A DNA stretch of 7,770 bases from Thermoleophilaceae bacterium (GTDB taxonomy: Bacteria; Actinomycetota; Thermoleophilia; Solirubrobacterales; Thermoleophilaceae), in the NCBI GenBank assembly GCA_013812485.1, contig JACCTJ010000226.1, forward strand, positions 1-7,770, in the 5' to 3' direction. Numbering within the stretch: the first letter of the stretch is position 1; the number at the start of each line of letters is the position of its first letter. The position numbers and the translations under genes are program-made. The notes below the pieces were generated by a model that was not told the DNA's origin, made no database searches, and worked only from the letters and a program-made list of their open reading frames with translations. Positions 5,185 through 7,770 of the stretch are shown here, piece by piece.

Positions 5185-6315
5185 ATGCTCACATCTCGCT
5201 CTCGCACCGCGCTCGTGATCGGCGCCGTACTCACCTCATTGCTCGTAGCGGCCGCTCCGTCCTCGGCGGACAAGGATCGAGATCGCGGCCGTGGCCGCGA
5301 CGCAAAGCCACTTCGAGGCGAACCGCTCGTCATCGCCCACCGCGGCGCCTCCGGCTACCGGCCCGAGCACACCCTCGCCGCCTACGAGCTGGGAGCCCGC
5401 CTGGGCGCCGACTTCGTTGAGCCGGACCTCGTGTCGACCAAGGACGGCGTCCTCGTCGCCCGCCACGAGAACGAGATCTCGGGCACCACCGACGTCGCCG
5501 ACCGCCCGGAGTTCGCCAGCCGCAGGAGGACGAAGGTGATCGACGGCCAATCGCTCACCGGCTGGTTCACCGAGGACTTCACGCTCCGCGAGCTCAGGAC
5601 GCTGCGGGCCAAGGAGAGGATCCCGGATATCCGTCAGCGCAACACGATCTACAACGGCCGCTACCAGGTCCCGACGTTCCAGGAGGTCATCGATCTCGCC
5701 CGCCGCCTCTCGCGCGAGCTCGATCGCGAGATCGGGATCTACCCCGAGACCAAGCACCCCACGTACTTCCGCTCGATCGGCCTCCCGCTCGAGGAGCCGC
5801 TCGTGCGCGCGCTGCGACGCAACCGGCTCGATCGCAAGCGTTCGAAGGTCTTCGTGCAGTCCTTCGAGACGAGCAACCTCAAGGCGCTCGACCGAAAGAT
5901 CGACACCCCGCTCGTCCAGCTCTTCGGCTCGAAGCGGTCGCGCCCGTTCGACTTCGTGGCGAAGGGCGACACGCGGACCTACGCCGACCTCGCGACGCCC
6001 GCCGGCCTGCGCGAGATCGCCCGGTACGCCGACGGTGTCGGGCCTTCGAAGGACTACATCGTCCCGCGCGACTCCTCCGGCGCCTCGGCGGCGCCGACGA
6101 CCTTCGTCAGGGACGCGCACCGCGCTGGGCTGGTCGTGCATCCCTACACGTTCCGCAACGAGAACACCTTCCTGCCGCGCGAGCTGCGCTCGTCGGGGGA
6201 CCCGGCCGCCTACGGGAACGCGTTCGGCGAGTACTCGCAGTTCTACGGGCTTGGCGTCGACGGGGTGTTCTCGGACAATCCGGATACGGCTGTGGAGGCC
6301 CGGGCCGCGCGTTGA
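5185..6315 (+). CDS. glpQ: Secreted glycerophosphodiester phosphodiesterase (GlpQ-like)
   Basis: 376-residue GDPD-family enzyme that should hydrolyse glycerophosphodiesters, from phospholipid head groups or teichoic acid, to glycerol 3-phosphate and an alcohol outside the membrane. The N-terminus is a signal peptide (Arg-containing n-region, hydrophobic 9-24, probable cleavage after PSSA at 28), followed by a charged linker KDRDRGRGRD. Catalytic features of the TIM barrel: AHRG with His52 (51-54), EPD with metal ligands Glu79 and Asp81 (79-81), His94 in VARHEN, YPETKHP with Glu188 (186-192), VFVQSFE (222-228), VVHPYTFRNEN (317-327) and the terminal GVDGVFSDNPD (357-367). Length matches periplasmic GlpQ rather than the shorter cytoplasmic UgpQ. 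No ribosome site precedes the ATG, so a leaderless or very short-leader mRNA is possible. A PHO box candidate lies directly upstream. Confidence 0.9.
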   Translation: MLTSRSRTALVIGAVLTSLLVAAAPSSADKDRDRGRGRDAKPLRGEPLVIAHRGASGYRPEHTLAAYELGARLGADFVEPDLVSTKDGVLVARHENEISGTTDVADRPEFASRRRTKVIDGQSLTGWFTEDFTLRELRTLRAKERIPDIRQRNTIYNGRYQVPTFQEVIDLARRLSRELDREIGIYPETKHPTYFRSIGLPLEEPLVRALRRNRLDRKRSKVFVQSFETSNLKALDRKIDTPLVQLFGSKRSRPFDFVAKGDTRTYADLATPAGLREIARYADGVGPSKDYIVPRDSSGASAAPTTFVRDAHRAGLVVHPYTFRNENTFLPRELRSSGDPAAYGNAFGEYSQFYGLGVDGVFSDNPDTAVEARAAR

Positions 6316-6401
6316 GCGAGCGGAAGCGATGGCGCCGACTCGGTCGCGCGTTAAGACCACCTCCGCGAGACCGATAACGACCTTCGCGTGGCCCTACGGC
6401 T

Positions 6402-6422
6402 GAGGGGCCGTCCGATCCCCTC
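6402..6422 (+). terminator. Weak hairpin after the phosphodiesterase gene
   Basis: GAGGGG (6402-6407) and CCCCTC (6417-6422) form a 6-bp stem with a 9-base loop, 86 bases past the stop of the phosphodiesterase gene. There is no U-tract. It is a possible terminator by position only. Confidence 0.3.
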
Positions 6423-6473
6423 CATACGATCACCCTCTGCTCGTTCGCTTGACTCTTCAGCGCGACGCGCCGC

Positions 6474-6707
6474 GTGGCCGAACCTAGCCGGATTCGGTTC
6501 AGCAGGCATGCTGGCCAGCGCGGTGAGCGTCGAGGGATTGGGCGTGATCTGATCGAGGCCGTAGTTCTGGAAGCCCACGACCGTCGCCGCCGGAACCCGG
6601 GCCGAGCCGATTGGCGACTCCTACACCGCGGGATCGTCGTCCTCTATGACTGGCCGGTCGCTGGAGATCCGACCCTGGCCCTGATCCGCACTGCGTGGCG
6701 GCGGTAG
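6474..6707 (+). CDS. DUF4258-like small protein, possible toxin of a TA-like pair
   Basis: 77-residue basic protein of unproven function. The N-terminal RIRFSRHAGQRGERRGIGRDLIEAVV (6-31) matches the pattern of the DUF4258 family (a His-Ala, then Arg-rich, R-G-I, then an acidic helix). The C-terminal part IVVLYDW...LALIRTAWRR (54-77) provides the two strands expected after it. The GTG at 6474 is the only start: an in-frame stop lies at 6450-6452 and the domain begins at once. No good ribosome site is visible; a TTGACT at 6449-6454 is a possible -35, but no matching -10 was found. A DUF2283-like gene starts 11 bases after its stop. The small size and tight pairing resemble toxin-antitoxin organisation, and a toxin role is an inference only. 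Confidence 0.6.
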   Translation: MAEPSRIRFSRHAGQRGERRGIGRDLIEAVVLEAHDRRRRNPGRADWRLLHRGIVVLYDWPVAGDPTLALIRTAWRR

Positions 6708-6718
6708 TCTTGCCAGTG

Positions 6719-6937
6719 ATGACCTACTACGACCGCGAAGCCGACATCGTCTACTTCGAGGTCCAGAACGCCGATGCCGCTCGCAGTGTCGAGCACGTGT
6801 GGGGCCTGATCGACCTCGGTGGAGACGGCCAAGTGGTCGGTCTCGAGTACTGGGATGCCTCCGAGCGCTTGCCGGAAGAGCTGCTCGGCGCCCTGCCGGC
6901 GCCCAAGCCCCCGGTCGAGGCCACCGCGGCTTCTTAG
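6719..6937 (+). CDS. DUF2283-like small protein, partner of the DUF4258-like gene
   Basis: 72-residue acidic protein. MTYYDREADIVYFEV (1-15) followed by WGLIDLGGDGQVVGLEYWDASERLPEELL (28-56) is the typical DUF2283 outline: M-x-Y-D-x-E-A-D near the start, then D-x-x-G-x-V-V-G-x-E. The frame can start earlier (GTG at 6695, inside the previous gene, or GTG at 6716). ATG at 6719 is chosen because the conserved domain begins exactly there. The last dozen residues (PAPKPPVEATAAS) are a disordered-looking tail. It is co-directional with the DUF4258-like gene and almost certainly co-transcribed. An acidic protein downstream of a basic one suggests an antitoxin or inhibitor role, but no activity can be assigned from sequence. 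Confidence 0.65.
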   Translation: MTYYDREADIVYFEVQNADAARSVEHVWGLIDLGGDGQVVGLEYWDASERLPEELLGALPAPKPPVEATAAS

Positions 6938-7270
6938 CCGGACGCTGGCAGGCCGTCTAGCTCGCGAGCGTTTCGGTCGACGGCCGGCGAAAAGCGCTGC
7001 CGGAACGGCCGACCGCTGCCTCGAAAAAGCATGCTCGACGCGCTCTCCGAGCGCCTCCAGACCGCCCCCGGCGACGTCGGGAGGAGTGAGCTCGGGCCAG
7101 GCTCGTTCCTCAGTCGTCTTGCGTGGCGGACGTCCAAGGGGCGCCCTGGAGTCGCCCGGAGACGGTTGGACATAGTCGACGAGATCCTGCCGGGGTCGCG
7201 CGAAAGAGGAGGACCCAGGCGCCTCACGCATTAAGGGAGCCTGCGCTTCGCGCCGACAATCCTTGGAGCG
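6938..7270 (+). other. 333-base gap without a convincing gene, several inverted repeats
   Basis: No recognisable protein is encoded on either strand; the open frames crossing it have Arg/Pro/Ser-rich, unlikely compositions. It contains the palindrome GCTCGCGAGC (6960-6969), an imperfect hairpin (6974-7015) and a short perfect hairpin, GCGCTC-tcc-GAGCGC (7040-7054). A good AGGAGG (7207-7212) has no start codon at a usable distance. The region probably ends the DUF4258/DUF2283 operon and carries the promoter of the gene at 7271, although I could not identify that promoter. Confidence 0.5.
6974..7015 (+). terminator. Imperfect hairpin downstream of the DUF2283-like gene
   Basis: CGGTCG (6974-6979) pairs with CGACCG (7010-7015). 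Inside, CCGGC (6984-6988) pairs with GCCGG (6999-7003) around a 10-base loop, with an internal loop of 4 and 6 bases between the stems. It lies 36 bases after the stop codon. A terminator is plausible, but there is no U-tract directly after it. Confidence 0.3.
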
Positions 7271-7770
7271 ATGCCCTCCGCCTCCCTTCGACCGCTCGAG
7301 GACATGCAACGCCGTCTGGACGGCGCGCGCCATGACTCAGACGTCGCGCTCTTCTATGACCTTCTCGGGTACGGCGAGCTTCTGACCAAGCTGGTCGTGC
7401 TGGCCTTGGTCGCTGCCATCGAGGACGACGACCGCCAACAGAGGTACCGCTTGGAGTATCACCTGGTTCGGACCCATAGCATCGGCACCTGGGGGGCCGT
7501 TCTCCACGATCTTGTCACTGGACGACTGCGCTCGGCGCTCCGGGAAGAGGCGGGCGCTGAGCTGGCCGAGTTGACCGCCGGCCATCAGCGTGCAAGCACC
7601 GCCTGGCAGGCCAAGGCGGTCGACGCCCTGAGCCGAGCGGCCACAGAGATGGACGTCGGCATGCCGGTGCTCCCCGAACGATTGCACGGGTGGATGTGGT
7701 TCGCGAACTTCCCGGCGCTACGGAACCGCACGAGGGGCCACGGCACCCCGCGTCCCGCGCCCTGCCAGAG
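7271..7770 (+). CDS. N-terminal part of a possible HEPN-domain protein, runs off the right edge
   Basis: The frame is open for 166 codons to the window end. The predicted protein is mostly helical. After a DSDVALFYDLLGYGELLTKLVVLALVAAI segment (22-50) comes THSIGTWGAVLHDLVTG (68-84), then a helix near 94-126, and finally FANFPALRNRTRGHG (144-158). RNRTRGH (Arg151 to His157) fits the R-x(4-6)-H motif, with Asn after the Arg, that forms the active site of HEPN ribonucleases. The LRN...GHG context is the commonest form of this motif. HEPN domains at the N-terminus of larger proteins are frequent in antiviral and toxin systems, so the missing part may carry an ATPase, kinase or effector domain. 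ATG at 7271 is the first start after an in-frame stop at 7232-7234; GGAG (7265-7268) is rather close to it, and ATG at 7304 is an alternative. Third codon positions look less GC-biased than in the phosphodiesterase gene, suggesting accessory origin. Confidence 0.5.
   Translation, partial: MPSASLRPLEDMQRRLDGARHDSDVALFYDLLGYGELLTKLVVLALVAAIEDDDRQQRYRLEYHLVRTHSIGTWGAVLHDLVTGRLRSALREEAGAELAELTAGHQRASTAWQAKAVDALSRAATEMDVGMPVLPERLHGWMWFANFPALRNRTRGHGTPRPAPCQ

Noticed and set aside
5236..6360. 374-codon open frame opposite the phosphodiesterase
   Set aside because: The plus-strand frame carries all GDPD catalytic motifs and a signal peptide; the minus frame has none and is a codon-bias shadow.
7031..7234. 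67-codon plus-strand frame just before the terminal gene
   Set aside because: No recognisable domain and no good ribosome site. It is in the same frame as the gene at 7271, so I considered a stop-interrupted N-terminus, but the sequence does not look like part of that domain.
6644..7333. 229-codon minus-strand frame across the DUF2283-like gene and the following gap
   Set aside because: No family resemblance, and its composition is Arg/Ser/Pro-rich. It covers the well-supported DUF2283-like gene in antisense.
7337..7687. 116-codon minus-strand frame at the right end
   Set aside because: It is antisense to the open plus-strand gene, whose helical pattern and RNRTRGH motif are more protein-like.
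1..7770. CRISPR array, insertion sequence or rRNA genes
   Set aside because: No regularly spaced repeats, no transposase with terminal inverted repeats, and no rRNA or tRNA structure were found on either strand.

Overview
The window is very GC-rich, with strong G/C preference at third codon positions, frequent GTG starts, and hairpins that mostly lack a U-tract. Together with two candidate Streptomyces-type PHO boxes this suggests a high-GC actinobacterium. A soil Thermoleophilia-like lineage is possible, but no marker gene is present to settle the taxonomy.

Layout. (1) Bases 1-180 carry the 5' part of an alpha/beta-hydrolase-like frame on the minus strand. Its first 95 bases are an exact direct repeat of an internal part (1813-1907) of the complete hydrolase gene further right. 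(2) Bases 194-1018 hold a HigB/HigA-type toxin-antitoxin pair, toxin first, with an AT-rich palindrome (609-630) in the gap between the genes. (3) Bases 1150-2375 (minus) are a two-gene operon: a single-domain rhodanese followed after 5 bases by an alpha/beta hydrolase. (4) Bases 2396-3366 (plus) are a divergently transcribed, atypical CaCA-family cation exchanger. An 18-codon candidate leader ORF precedes it, and the leader's stop overlaps the exchanger start (GTGA). (5) Bases 3439-6315 form the most coherent block: two secreted proteins, a phytase-like esterase and a glycerophosphodiester phosphodiesterase. Each is preceded by two (G/C)(G/T)TCAC(C/A) units exactly 11 bases apart, the geometry of the actinobacterial PhoP (PHO) box. 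The gap between them (4792-5184) carries three successive strong hairpins. (6) Bases 6474-6937 hold a small DUF4258-like/DUF2283-like gene pair. (7) After a 333-base structured gap without a convincing gene, a new gene starts at 7271 and runs off the right edge. Its N-terminal 166 residues end in an RNRTRGH motif that looks like a HEPN RNase active site.

How it fits together. The middle block reads as a phosphate-starvation module: extracellular release of phosphate or glycerol phosphate from organic phosphoesters, probably controlled by PhoR-PhoP. It is flanked by accessory material: a toxin-antitoxin pair beside a duplicated hydrolase segment on the left, and a possible second TA-like pair plus a possible HEPN-nuclease gene on the right. 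The regulatory and defence readings are inferences. Protein-family calls for the rhodanese, hydrolase, phosphodiesterase, phytase-like protein and TA pair rest on clear motifs.
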